A stretch of 14,525 bases of DNA from Nitrospinota bacterium (GTDB lineage: Bacteria > Nitrospinota_A > UBA7883 > JACRLM01). The notes under the pieces are model-generated. The model saw nothing but the letters and a program-made list of their open reading frames with translations. It ran no database searches and was not told the DNA's origin. The DNA is taken from the NCBI GenBank assembly GCA_015231995.1, contig JADGAO010000064.1, positions 1-14,525 on the forward strand, in the 5' to 3' direction. Shown here one piece after another: positions 6,163 to 14,415 of this stretch. How positions within the stretch are numbered: the first letter of the stretch is position 1; each line of letters begins with the position of its first letter. Position numbers and translations under genes: made by a program.

Positions 6163-7463
6163 GCGCCGATAAGGCGGGCGATCCGGTTTTTTCCGTCACG
6201 GTTGAAGGATTGGCCTACGGAGGCCAGGGGGTCGCCCGATTGGACGGCAAGGCCGTATTCATCCCCGGCGCGTATCCGGGCGACACGGTCTTCGCAAAAG
6301 TTGAAAAAGACAAAAAGACATTCATCGAGGCGAGCCTTGTCCGCATCGCCACGCCATCCCCACAGCGCGTAGAATCTCCCTGCATTTACGCGGGCGATTG
6401 CGGCGGATGTCCCTGGATAGGGCTGGAATACGCGAGCCAGATCGAATGGAAACGCCGGATCGTCCAGGAGCAGTTAAGACGTATCGGCGGGCTGGATGTG
6501 GAGGTCGCCCCGGCGGTTCCCGCCAAGGCTCCGCTCGGTTACAGGGCCAGGGCGCGCATGAAGGTTTCCGCCAAACGCGGCAAAGTTTCCATCGGGTTCC
6601 GCAAAGCCGGGTCGCACGACTCTATCGCGGCCGTGGACGTATGCGCTGTTCTCAACCCTGTCCTTAACACGATGTTGAAAGAGATACGCGAATACCTTCG
6701 CTCCAACGCGAAGATGGCGGAGAACATCTATGAGATGGAAATCGAGACCGGCCCACCGGAGACGGTGGGAAGAGCCACGTTCAACACCACAGGTCCTATT
6801 CCCGCCTCTTTCATAGACGCGGCTCTCAAGGCTTGCCCGTCGGTCAAGGGAATATCGGTTCGGAACGGCCGGTCGTTCAAATCGCACGGCGACAACTCTT
6901 TATCCACGGCGACGGGCGGAGGAGTCCGGCTGTTTTTCGATCCCGGAGTTTTCACGCAGATCAACCCGGAGCAAAACGCCCTGATGGTGGATCGCATCGT
7001 GGAGCTGGCCGGGCCGGCCCACGGCAGGACGGCGCTCGACCTTTACTGCGGGATGGGCAACATCGCCATTCCCCTGGCCGTGGCCGGATTCGGCGTGACG
7101 GGGGTGGAGTCCGTGAAACAGGCGGTGGATGACGCGAACAATAACAGAACCCGGCTTGGGCTGTTCACCGCAAACTTCATCCACGGCGACTCGGGGTATG
7201 AGGCGGGTGGCCTGGCGCGGCGAGGGCTTTCTTTCGACGTGACGATACTCGACCCGCCGAAAGGCGGCGCAAAAGGGCTTTCGGAACTGGTCTCCCAGAT
7301 AACCAGAGAGACTTTGATATATGTTTCGTGCGACCCGCCCGCCCTTGCGCGGGATTTGAAGGATTTTGCGGAACGAGGGTTCTCCGTCGAGTCCGCTCAG
7401 GTTTTCGACATGTTCCCGCAGACCGCGCGAGTGGAAGTTGTGGCGCTCCTTCGCAAAAGGTAA
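6159..7463 (+). CDS. rlmD: 23S rRNA (uracil-5)-methyltransferase, RlmD/RumA-like, with TRAM domain and Fe-S cluster
   Basis: SAM-dependent m5U methyltransferase acting on 23S rRNA. Using the TTG start the protein has 434 residues, almost the length of E. coli RlmD. Domains: TRAM RNA-binding domain (about 8-65, VEGLAYGGQGVARLDGKAVF); 4Fe-4S ligands C75, C81, C84 and C162 (C-x5-C-x2-C plus VCAVLNP); SAM site LDLYCGMGN (293-301); DPPKGG (365-370); nucleophile C391 in YVSCDPPALARD; and general base E426 in FPQTARVEVV. The open frame extends upstream into the argA gene in another frame, but that part has no family similarity. TTG at 6159 overlaps the argA stop as TTGA and is the only plausible start that keeps the whole TRAM domain. 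U1939 specificity (RlmD) is inferred from cluster plus TRAM; U747 (RlmC) or dual activity cannot be excluded. Confidence 0.92.
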   Translation: MSADKAGDPVFSVTVEGLAYGGQGVARLDGKAVFIPGAYPGDTVFAKVEKDKKTFIEASLVRIATPSPQRVESPCIYAGDCGGCPWIGLEYASQIEWKRRIVQEQLRRIGGLDVEVAPAVPAKAPLGYRARARMKVSAKRGKVSIGFRKAGSHDSIAAVDVCAVLNPVLNTMLKEIREYLRSNAKMAENIYEMEIETGPPETVGRATFNTTGPIPASFIDAALKACPSVKGISVRNGRSFKSHGDNSLSTATGGGVRLFFDPGVFTQINPEQNALMVDRIVELAGPAHGRTALDLYCGMGNIAIPLAVAGFGVTGVESVKQAVDDANNNRTRLGLFTANFIHGDSGYEAGGLARRGLSFDVTILDPPKGGAKGLSELVSQITRETLIYVSCDPPALARDLKDFAERGFSVESAQVFDMFPQTARVEVVALLRKR

Positions 7464-7544
7464 TGCCATTTTTTCTTATGGATGGCGCAAACAAAACGGC
7501 CTGTTGTAAACTTTTAGTCATTATGAGCGGACGGCTTTAGGCTG

Positions 7545-8339
7545 ATGGTAAAGTTCACTCTCGACATGATTACAGCGCTCGTCGCCACCATTGGCGCATG
7601 GACGATATGGATCGCAGGGTCGGTCGGCGAGCTGTCGCTGTTCACATGGCAGATGTTCAAATGGCTTTTACGCCCGCCGCTGAGGATCCGCGCCATTTTC
7701 GAGCAGATGCAGGAGATCGGCTACAACTCCGTGCCGGTGGTGGCCATCACGGCGCTGTCGACGGGCGGCGTTCTGGCCCTGCAGAGCTACATCGGCTTCA
7801 AACGGTTCGGGGCGGAGAGCATGGTGGGCACGGTCGTGGCTCTTTCGATGACCCGTGAGCTGGGTCCGGTGCTCACGGCGATAATGGTCGCTGGCAGGGC
7901 AGGGTCGGCCATGGCCGCCGAGCTTGGCACCATGAAAGTGACCGAGCAGATAGACGCCCTCTACACACTGGCCGCAAACCCCATAAAATACCTGATCGTT
8001 CCCCGGTTTATCGCAGGTGTGCTGGTGCTTCCGATGTTGACGGTTATCGGAGACGCTGTTGGCATATTGGGCGGAGCGTTAGTCGGAGTGGGCACGCTAA
8101 ACGCAAACCCGGTCGTGTACATGAAAAAAACCTTTGAGTTCCTTGAACTCAACGATATCTACTCCGGGCTGTTCAAATCCATGATCTTTGGCGCGATAAT
8201 AGCGATAGTCTGCTGTTTCCAGGGGTTCAAAACCGAAGGCGGCGCGGAAGGCGTGGGCCGCGCCACTACCCGGTCCGTGGTCATATCGTCCATCATGATA
8301 CTGGTGTCGGACTACATGCTCACGGCGCTTCTTTTCTGA
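7545..8339 (+). CDS. mlaE: MlaE: inner-membrane permease of the MCE lipid ABC transporter
   Basis: Permease subunit that, as a dimer, forms the inner-membrane core of the MlaEFD phospholipid transporter. The product is 264 residues. An amphipathic N-terminal helix and early hydrophobic segment (5-40) precede about five membrane segments. The family signature lies at 103-139, from TRELGPVLTAIMVAGRAGSA to KVTEQIDAL, containing the conserved cytoplasmic EQIDAL helix that contacts the ATPase; GRATTRSVV (238-246) precedes the last helix. The ATG follows a GGCTTTAGG stretch that may serve as ribosome binding site. An 81-base gap separates it from rlmD, the first sizeable gap since xerD, so a promoter may lie there, though none is convincing. 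mlaF follows 12 bases after the stop. It forms an obvious unit with mlaF and mlaD. Confidence 0.95.
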   Translation: MVKFTLDMITALVATIGAWTIWIAGSVGELSLFTWQMFKWLLRPPLRIRAIFEQMQEIGYNSVPVVAITALSTGGVLALQSYIGFKRFGAESMVGTVVALSMTRELGPVLTAIMVAGRAGSAMAAELGTMKVTEQIDALYTLAANPIKYLIVPRFIAGVLVLPMLTVIGDAVGILGGALVGVGTLNANPVVYMKKTFEFLELNDIYSGLFKSMIFGAIIAIVCCFQGFKTEGGAEGVGRATTRSVVISSIMILVSDYMLTALLF

Positions 8340-8351
8340 TGAGGGCATCCT

Positions 8352-9152
8352 GTGGCTGATGACATAATCATCGAGCTTGTAGACATCCACAAATCCTTCG
8401 GGACAAAAGTGGTGTTAGCCGGGGCGAACCTCAAGATAAAGAAGGGCGAGTCCATGGTGATAATCGGCGGCTCCGGCTCGGGCAAGTCCGTCACTATAAA
8501 GCACATGATCGGCTTGCTTACGCCGGACAAAGGCAAGGCTCTCGTCGGTGGAGTGGAGGTCGGGACCCTCAACGAAGAGGAACTCAACACGCTCCGCAAG
8601 AAGTTCGGGATGCTTTTTCAGGGGGCGGCCCTTTTCGACTCGCTGACTATCGGCGAGAACGTGGGATTCGGATTAAAAGAGCATACGAACCTCTCCAAAA
8701 GCGACATTGAGAAGATAGTCACCGAAAAACTCCGCCTCGTCGGGCTGGAAAAAGTGGAGAATCTCAAGCCCGCCGAGCTTTCCGGCGGCATGAAAAAACG
8801 GGCGGGGCTGGCCCGCGCCATAGCGATGGACCCGGAGATAATCCTTTACGACGAGCCTACAACGGGGCTGGACCCTGTAATGTGCGATCAGATAAACGAG
8901 CTGATCGTAGACCTGCAGGAAAAGATCGGAACCACCGCCGTGGCCATAACGCACGACATGGTTTCCGCCAACCGGATAGCCGACAGGATAGCGATGCTTC
9001 ACAAGGGCGAATTTGTCGCAGTAGGGACGCCGGACGAGGTCTTCTTTTCAGATATACCTGTGGTGGCCGAATTCTGCTACATTGGTAAGGTTTTAAGGCA
9101 AACAGAGGCCATACAGAAAAAAGATGACTCTCCCAAAAACGATGATAAATAG
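8352..9152 (+). CDS. mlaF: MlaF: ATPase of the MCE lipid ABC transporter
   Basis: Cytoplasmic ABC ATPase that drives lipid movement through MlaE/MlaD. The product is 266 residues. Visible motifs: Walker A GGSGSGKS (39-46), Q-loop Q90 in LFQGAALFDSLT, signature LSGGM (143-147), Walker B IILYDEPTTGLDP (163-175), and switch H201 in ITHDM. The LFQGAALFDSLT and LSGGMKKR wording is specific for the MlaF/MCE-type ATPases rather than importers in general. The start is GTG, with GAGG seven bases upstream; the ATG that overlaps the mlaE stop is out of frame. The charged tail (KKDDSPKNDDK) is unlike the E. coli tail that grips MlaB, and no STAS-domain mlaB gene is in the cluster, which fits an MlaB-free complex. 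Confidence 0.95.
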   Translation: MADDIIIELVDIHKSFGTKVVLAGANLKIKKGESMVIIGGSGSGKSVTIKHMIGLLTPDKGKALVGGVEVGTLNEEELNTLRKKFGMLFQGAALFDSLTIGENVGFGLKEHTNLSKSDIEKIVTEKLRLVGLEKVENLKPAELSGGMKKRAGLARAIAMDPEIILYDEPTTGLDPVMCDQINELIVDLQEKIGTTAVAITHDMVSANRIADRIAMLHKGEFVAVGTPDEVFFSDIPVVAEFCYIGKVLRQTEAIQKKDDSPKNDDK

Positions 9153-9194
9153 GGACGGACGGCCAGGCGCCGCTTTGGATGGAGGCTCACGCCT

Positions 9195-10694
9195 GTGAGA
9201 TCGATGTCGCCAGAGGTTCGGGTTGGGTTATTGACGATATTAGCGGGGTTCGCCCTGCTCTACCTTTCCCTCAAGACTGCGGGCGTGGCCATCTTCCACC
9301 GCGGAGAGGCGATGAGCTTTGCCATTTATTTTAACTCCGTCGCGGGCATTGAAGAACGGGCGAAGGTCAAGCTCTCTGGAGTGGAGGTAGGCTATATCTC
9401 CGCCGTGGACCTGGCCGACAACAGCAAGGCCAAGATAACTGTGACCCTCACCCGCCAGGCGGACATCAGAGTTGACGCTAGGGCCACCATACGCACGGCC
9501 GGCCTGCTCGGCGAGCGTTATGTCGAGTTAATCCAGGGTAGCAAAACCAGCCCACTGCTTAAAAACGGGGAGACGCTAACCCGCGCCGAGGACGCGGCGG
9601 AAATAAGCGAGATGATGGGGAAAATGTCCGAAGCGATGGACGACATAAAGGCCATCACGAAGTCTCTCAAAAACACGCTGGCCTCGGCGGAGGGCGAGCA
9701 ATCGTTCAAAAACATACTCAAGAATATAGACATGGCCTCCGCCAACCTGGAGGCCATTCTCGACGAGAACCGGGCGACGCTGAAAAACACCATTTCCAAT
9801 TTCTCCACCATCTCCCAGAGTTTTTCGAAGAGCGCTCCCGAACTGGCGGAAAATCTCGACAAGATGGCGTCGGGCCTTCGCGGGATAATCGAGGACAACA
9901 GGGCCAACCTTACGACAGGTATCGCCAACGTAAAGGAAATCTCCGGCGAGTTCGGCGGGATGCTCAAGGAGAACCGCGCAAACCTGAAGATGACCATGGA
10001 CAACGTGGCCCGCGCCTCCGAGAAGATAGACAGCCTCATTTCATCCATAAAGAACGCTTCGTCGTCCATCGAAAACGTGACCGCCAAAGTGGAGAAAGGC
10101 GAGGGCACCGTCGGCAAACTTATGACCGACGAGGCCGTGTACGACAACCTCAACAGCACGTTGACGGGCGCAAAGAAGTTCCTCACCAAGGCGGATGAGA
10201 TCACGCTCCATGTCGGAATAAGGGGCGAGAGACAGGTGGAGCACGACCAGACCAAGTCCTTCGTCTCCATGAAATTGCAACCGAGGGAAGACAAGTACTA
10301 CCTGATCGAGGTCGCAGAAGACATGCGCCGCCAGGACTTGTCCACCACCCGCAACACGATCAACTCCCTGCTTTTCACGGTGCTTATGGCCAAGAGGTTC
10401 TCGGATTTGACGCTTCGGGCGGGGCTGATAGAATCCTCCGCCGGCGGAGGCGTGGACTATCACCTGTTCGGCGACAGAGTGATGGCGTCGGTGGACCTGT
10501 TCAACCTTTCCGGCTACGACAAATCGGCGCAAAGCTCGCAGTTAAAGGCGCAGTTGCGCTGGAACGCGCACAAGTACGTTTACATGTACCTGGGCGGCGA
10601 CGAGCTGTTGAACGAGAAATACCGCTCGTTCCTTTTTGGAGGCGGCATCATGTTTGACGAGAGCGACCTGAAACTGGCGTTGAGCGTTTTGTAA
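9195..10694 (+). CDS. mlaD: MlaD: MCE-domain lipid-transport protein with long helical region and C-terminal beta-barrel-like domain
   Basis: Periplasmic substrate channel of the MlaEFD system. The 499 residues compare with 183 in E. coli MlaD. Order: cytoplasmic tip and one membrane helix (9-29); MCE domain (about 38-115, with SGVEVGYI and RTAGLLGERYVEL); a helical stretch (130-295) with three ENRA/DNRA motifs (191-194, 234-237, 259-262); the conserved GEGTVGKLMTDEAVYDNLN (302-320); then about ten alternating strands (340-499), such as YYLIEVAED, DLTLRAGLIES, KYVYMYLGGDELL and SFLFGGGIMF. The last part reads as an outer-membrane barrel, so one chain would bridge both membranes, as described for the long MlaD of Veillonella parvula. 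The final residue is Leu rather than the usual aromatic. The start is GTG with GGAGG nine bases upstream; ATG at 9204 is an alternative two codons after AGA. It belongs to the mlaEFD operon; mlaA, mlaB and mlaC are absent here. Confidence 0.92.
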   Translation: MRSMSPEVRVGLLTILAGFALLYLSLKTAGVAIFHRGEAMSFAIYFNSVAGIEERAKVKLSGVEVGYISAVDLADNSKAKITVTLTRQADIRVDARATIRTAGLLGERYVELIQGSKTSPLLKNGETLTRAEDAAEISEMMGKMSEAMDDIKAITKSLKNTLASAEGEQSFKNILKNIDMASANLEAILDENRATLKNTISNFSTISQSFSKSAPELAENLDKMASGLRGIIEDNRANLTTGIANVKEISGEFGGMLKENRANLKMTMDNVARASEKIDSLISSIKNASSSIENVTAKVEKGEGTVGKLMTDEAVYDNLNSTLTGAKKFLTKADEITLHVGIRGERQVEHDQTKSFVSMKLQPREDKYYLIEVAEDMRRQDLSTTRNTINSLLFTVLMAKRFSDLTLRAGLIESSAGGGVDYHLFGDRVMASVDLFNLSGYDKSAQSSQLKAQLRWNAHKYVYMYLGGDELLNEKYRSFLFGGGIMFDESDLKLALSVL

Positions 10695-10746
10695 TAACGC
10701 GCAAGGCATAACCGGCGATTAACCTGATAACCTCTCCTTGTTGACT

Positions 10747-12057
10747 ATGGACACCAGCAGATCCCTAACCCCGATAATAAGCGAGGAGGAGTTCCTCCCG
10801 CTTCTGCAAGGCAAGATGCAGGCCCTTATGGCGGTCCTTTCCGTCCTGGGGCATGAGAACATGACCGCCAACAAGCTTTACTATTTCACGCTCGTCCACG
10901 AGGCGGAGAAACTGGAAGTCTTTTTGGACGACTACGGGGCGCGCTCCAACATGCGCCTGCTCTATTTCGCCGAGCTTGTGGCCTGCGCTCGCAACCTTGC
11001 GCTGGCCGCGTTCCACCTGTATCACATTCTCGACCGCTATTCCGACTACCTCATGGGGGACAGCGACCAGATACGCAGGGAGTTCGAGGACAGCGCCAGA
11101 AAAACACTGGGCTATTTTTCAGCCACGCTCCGCAACTTTCACGCCGCCCTTCGGGAAGAAGCTGTGGCGCAGGGAATGCGGGTGGAGGCCGGGTCGCTAT
11201 CCGCCGGCGAGTGGAACATCAAGGTCATTCCCCAACTCCCATACACGATAACGTCGGAAGCGGCCGCCAATGAGGACGAGCGGCTCATCGCCATCGCTCA
11301 GGCGTATCGGAAGGTCTCCAAACTTTTCCGCCAGCACAGGCTCGACAGGAGGTTCAAGGCCACATCTCTGGCCGAAATCATACCGAGCAAGATGAACGAG
11401 ACTTTATTCGCCGACCTTGAGGTGCGTCTCCATAACATACAGAGCGAGTACGACACATATATAAAAGGCGGCAAGGTCGGCAGGGAGGATCCCCGCGCCG
11501 CGACTTTGCGAGGGCTTACCTCCATACCTATGCACCTCTTCGATTTCCTCAGGTGGATGGCCCATTTTTACGAACGCCACGAAAGCGACGTGAAAAAGGG
11601 AGGGGTCAAGGCGAAGATCGCCGCTCTCGCGCCGGAGGATGAGCTGATGGCGGTCATTCTCAATTTCGGCCTGCGCTACTCTGGCAAATATCTCAACGAG
11701 GGGGTCAAGGTGGCCGAGCGCATCCTCTCCTCGTTCATCACGCCCATCGTGCACGAGCTTCCCATACCAAAACCGCAGGGGTTCCACGCCCGCCCCGCTA
11801 CATACGTCTCGCTTATCGTGCAGGAGCATGGGACGGACGTGTTCATGATCGTCAACGGGGAGCGGTACGATTGCCGGTCTGTGCTGGAGCTTCTGCAGGC
11901 CGGGGGCATCCTTGCGGATATGGGGGCGGAAACCGTTTTTTTTGAGGGAGACAAGAGGGCGGTTGATGACCTTATCATTCTCGCCGAGAACAACTACTGC
12001 GAGGATAAGGACATCCCGCCTGAACTGAGTTACCTCAAAATACTGAGAAACCTGTAA
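10747..12057 (+). CDS. Large helical protein with C-terminal HPr-like phosphocarrier domain
   Basis: 436 residues. Residues 1 to ~335 are predicted mostly helical, with no family I recognise; there is no signal peptide, so it is probably cytoplasmic. Residues ~335-425 form an HPr-like domain: GFHARPATYVS gives phospho-acceptor H347, and S378 in CRSVLELLQAGG lies exactly 31 residues later, the same distance as His15-Ser46 in classical HPr. The domain is followed by a short tail (ELSYLKILRNL). HPr carries phosphate from enzyme I in PTS or nitrogen-PTS relays, so this may be a signalling protein rather than a sugar carrier. The start is ATG at 10747; TTG at 10738 and 10741 are alternatives and none has a clear ribosome binding site. 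It lies 52 bases after mlaD and 15 before the M20 gene, so membership of the same operon is likely. Function is unknown. Confidence 0.85.
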   Translation: MDTSRSLTPIISEEEFLPLLQGKMQALMAVLSVLGHENMTANKLYYFTLVHEAEKLEVFLDDYGARSNMRLLYFAELVACARNLALAAFHLYHILDRYSDYLMGDSDQIRREFEDSARKTLGYFSATLRNFHAALREEAVAQGMRVEAGSLSAGEWNIKVIPQLPYTITSEAAANEDERLIAIAQAYRKVSKLFRQHRLDRRFKATSLAEIIPSKMNETLFADLEVRLHNIQSEYDTYIKGGKVGREDPRAATLRGLTSIPMHLFDFLRWMAHFYERHESDVKKGGVKAKIAALAPEDELMAVILNFGLRYSGKYLNEGVKVAERILSSFITPIVHELPIPKPQGFHARPATYVSLIVQEHGTDVFMIVNGERYDCRSVLELLQAGGILADMGAETVFFEGDKRAVDDLIILAENNYCEDKDIPPELSYLKILRNL

Positions 12058-12072
12058 CAACGCGGTGTAACC

Positions 12073-13269
12073 ATGAGTATTGACGGCGCAAGGAAAAAGA
12101 TAACGCAGGCGGTTGACGGCTTTGCGGAAGAGATGCTCGACATCAACAGGCGCATCTTCGAGCGCCCGGAGCTTTGCTATCAGGAGAAGTTTGCGAAGCA
12201 GACTCTGGCCGATTATCTTTCGGAACGCGGTTTTGCCGTGACGACGCCGAAAGGATGGCCGCCGACCTCGTTCATCGCCAGGCATGGCAAGGCCAAAACC
12301 CCGGCCGTCGCGATACTGGCCGAGTACGACGCGCTACCGGAGATCGGCCACGCCTGCGGCCATTCCATGATAGCCGCCGCCGCTTGCGGGGCCACGTCCG
12401 CCATAGTCAAAGCTGAGCCGGATCATCCCGGTTCACTGCTTGTCATCGGAACCCCGGCGGAGGAAGGTGGCGGCGGGAAGATACAAATGCTCGCTAAAGG
12501 CGCGTTCAAAGGGGTGGACGCGGCAATCATGATCCACCCGAGCAACAAGACCCGCGCCGTCGCCCGGATGTACGCCATCGCCGAGCTCACCTTCGAGTTC
12601 CGGGGCAAGGCGGCTCACGCGGCGGCGTTCCCGGATCAGGGAATCAACGCGCTGGACGCTGGCGTGCTTTTTTACAACGCCGTTTCCGCCCTGCGCCAGC
12701 AGTTGAAAGGGGAGGCTCGCGTCCACGGCATTTTCACGCACGGCGGCGACGCGCCGAACATCATCCCGGAGCGTGTGGAGATGAAGTTCTATGTGCGCGC
12801 GCTGGACTACGGATATTTCCGCGAGCTGGAACGCAAAGTGGTGGAGTGCGCCCACGGCTCTGCCCGGGCGGCTGGATGCAAACTGAAAATAAAAAAGCGG
12901 GAAGCCGAATACGCTCCGTTTTACCCCAACTACCCGATGGGGCGCGTTTTCCGCGAAAACATGAAGACGCTGGGAATCGTGGAGGACTCTTTTTCCGAAA
13001 CGGAGGAGATAGGCTCCTCCGACATCGGCAACCTGAGCCAGGCCCTGCCGACCCTGCACCCGGAGTTCCGCGTGGGCGACAGAGGGGCGATCAACCATTC
13101 GCGCGATTTCCTTACGGCGGTCGTCTCAAAATTCGGAACCGGCGCCATGATCGGCATGACCAAGGCGATGGCTCTTACGGTTTACGAGCTACTCGCCAAT
13201 CCGTCGTTGATGGCCGAGGTTAAAAAAGAATTCAAGGCGGCCACTGGCGTGGGGAACAGGCGCAAGTGA
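12073..13269 (+). CDS. M20D-family amidohydrolase / dipeptidase (PM20D2 or AbgB-like)
   Basis: Predicted two-metal hydrolase of an amide or peptide bond. The 398 residues include AEYDALPEIGHACGHSMIAA (83-102) with metal ligands C95 and H97, the catalytic pair E130/E131 in GTPAEEGGGG, and H155 in MIHPSN. The lid/dimerisation domain starts near ELTFEFRGKAAHAAAFP (171-187) with H182, and the catalytic domain resumes with SSDIGN (315-320). The EIGHACGH and EEGGGGK wording puts it near PM20D2 and p-aminobenzoyl-glutamate hydrolase subunit B rather than hippurate hydrolase or DapE. No signal peptide is visible, so it is cytoplasmic. It is 15 bases after the HPr-domain gene and overlaps anmK by GTGA, so the two are probably translated together. 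That context hints at a substrate from cell-wall recycling, which is inference; the true substrate is unknown. Confidence 0.88.
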   Translation: MSIDGARKKITQAVDGFAEEMLDINRRIFERPELCYQEKFAKQTLADYLSERGFAVTTPKGWPPTSFIARHGKAKTPAVAILAEYDALPEIGHACGHSMIAAAACGATSAIVKAEPDHPGSLLVIGTPAEEGGGGKIQMLAKGAFKGVDAAIMIHPSNKTRAVARMYAIAELTFEFRGKAAHAAAFPDQGINALDAGVLFYNAVSALRQQLKGEARVHGIFTHGGDAPNIIPERVEMKFYVRALDYGYFRELERKVVECAHGSARAAGCKLKIKKREAEYAPFYPNYPMGRVFRENMKTLGIVEDSFSETEEIGSSDIGNLSQALPTLHPEFRVGDRGAINHSRDFLTAVVSKFGTGAMIGMTKAMALTVYELLANPSLMAEVKKEFKAATGVGNRRK

Positions 13270-14405
13270 CCGTCGCACTGGGGCTGATGTCCGGCACGTC
13301 AATGGACGGCGTGGACGCGGTCGTATGCGAGATTACTCCGCGAAAAAACTCTCACCCGGCGATATCCTTCATCGCCCACGCGAAGGTTTCTTACCCCGCC
13401 GACATTAAACGGCGGTTGATGGAAGTCAGCGGGCCGCATGGTTCGGCTCAGGAAATATGCGCGCTCGATCCGGCTGTTGGGGATGTCTTCGCCAAAGTCG
13501 CGCTCAAAGCCATCGGTCTTGCGGAAAAACGAGGCTTTAAAGTGGATGCCATCGGCTCGCATGGGCAGACCGTGCGTCATTTACCGAAGGAACGCTCCAC
13601 GCTTCAGATAGGCTCTCCCTCCATCATCGCGAAGAAAACCGGAGTGGCCGTATGGAGCGGTTTTCGCAACGCGGACATGGCTCGTGGAGGGCAGGGAGCG
13701 CCGCTTGCCCCCATCGTCCACCTGCCGTTGTTTGGCGACCGGGAAAAAGATGTGGCAGTCGTCAACATCGGTGGAATCGCAAACATCACGTTCATACCCG
13801 GCGGGGCGAGTTCGTTTAAGCAAGTTCTCGCATACGACACCGGGCCGGGCAACATGCTCATCGATTACGCCGTGGAAAAAGCCGGTCTTGGAGCCTATGA
13901 CCGCTCAGGCCGTGTGGCGGCGAGAGGGAAGATAAACGAGAAACTTCTTTCGAGGTTAGCCTCACATCCATATTTTAAGCGCATTCCACCCAAATCCACG
14001 GGACGGGAAGATTTCGGCGGCGACGTTTTTTTCCGGCGAGCCGGAACGGGCGTCAAATGGAACGCGAACCTTGTCGCCACAGTCACGGAGCTTACGGCAG
14101 TAACCATCGCAAGCGAGATAAAGAGGACAGCCAGCGGTTCACGCAAACCATTGAGTGTTGTTGTGTGCGGAGGCGGGGCGAAGAATCTTTTTTTACTCAC
14201 ACGGTTATGGAACCATCTTCAAGACGCCGCTGATGATGTGGAGGTTGGATCGTCGTCTGCATTTGGTTTTCCAGCGGAGTATGTGGAAGGGGCGTTGATG
14301 GCTCTGTTGGCGCATTACGCCATGACGAAGACGCGGCTGGATTTATCGAGCGTCACCGGAGCGGTTGGAGAGCCGGGTATTTTGGGCTCGCTCACGCCAG
14401 CGTGA
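13266..14405 (+). CDS. anmK: Anhydro-N-acetylmuramic acid kinase
   Basis: Cleaves and phosphorylates 1,6-anhydro-MurNAc to MurNAc 6-phosphate in peptidoglycan recycling; cytoplasmic. The 379 residues (E. coli 369) show the N-terminal ATP-binding motif GLMSGTSMDGVD (6-17), GSHGQTVRHLP (97-107), GFRNADMARGGQGAPL (132-147), VVNIGGIANIT (165-175), DTGPGN (191-196) with D191 at the catalytic aspartate position, STGREDF (244-250), and GGGAKN (302-307). All landmarks are intact. The start is GTG overlapping the stop of the M20 gene (GTGA), with MTVALGLMSGTS as the normal family N-terminus. murQ, which would use the product, is not in the window. Two strong hairpins follow the stop and may end the transcript. 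Presence of AnmK implies production of anhydro-muropeptides by lytic transglycosylases in this organism. Confidence 0.97.
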   Translation: MTVALGLMSGTSMDGVDAVVCEITPRKNSHPAISFIAHAKVSYPADIKRRLMEVSGPHGSAQEICALDPAVGDVFAKVALKAIGLAEKRGFKVDAIGSHGQTVRHLPKERSTLQIGSPSIIAKKTGVAVWSGFRNADMARGGQGAPLAPIVHLPLFGDREKDVAVVNIGGIANITFIPGGASSFKQVLAYDTGPGNMLIDYAVEKAGLGAYDRSGRVAARGKINEKLLSRLASHPYFKRIPPKSTGREDFGGDVFFRRAGTGVKWNANLVATVTELTAVTIASEIKRTASGSRKPLSVVVCGGGAKNLFLLTRLWNHLQDAADDVEVGSSSAFGFPAEYVEGALMALLAHYAMTKTRLDLSSVTGAVGEPGILGSLTPA

Positions 14406-14415
14406 TTCTAATTTT

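Noticed and set aside
7463..7540. 25-codon frame (MPFFLMDGANK...) overlapping the rlmD stop as TAATG and ending just before mlaE
   Set aside because: Placement would suit a coupled leader peptide, but it is short, lacks any recognisable feature and has no independent support.
9518..10294. 258-codon minus-strand frame opposite mlaD
   Set aside because: Ser/Phe-rich shadow of the mlaD reading frame; no family motif and mlaD is certain.
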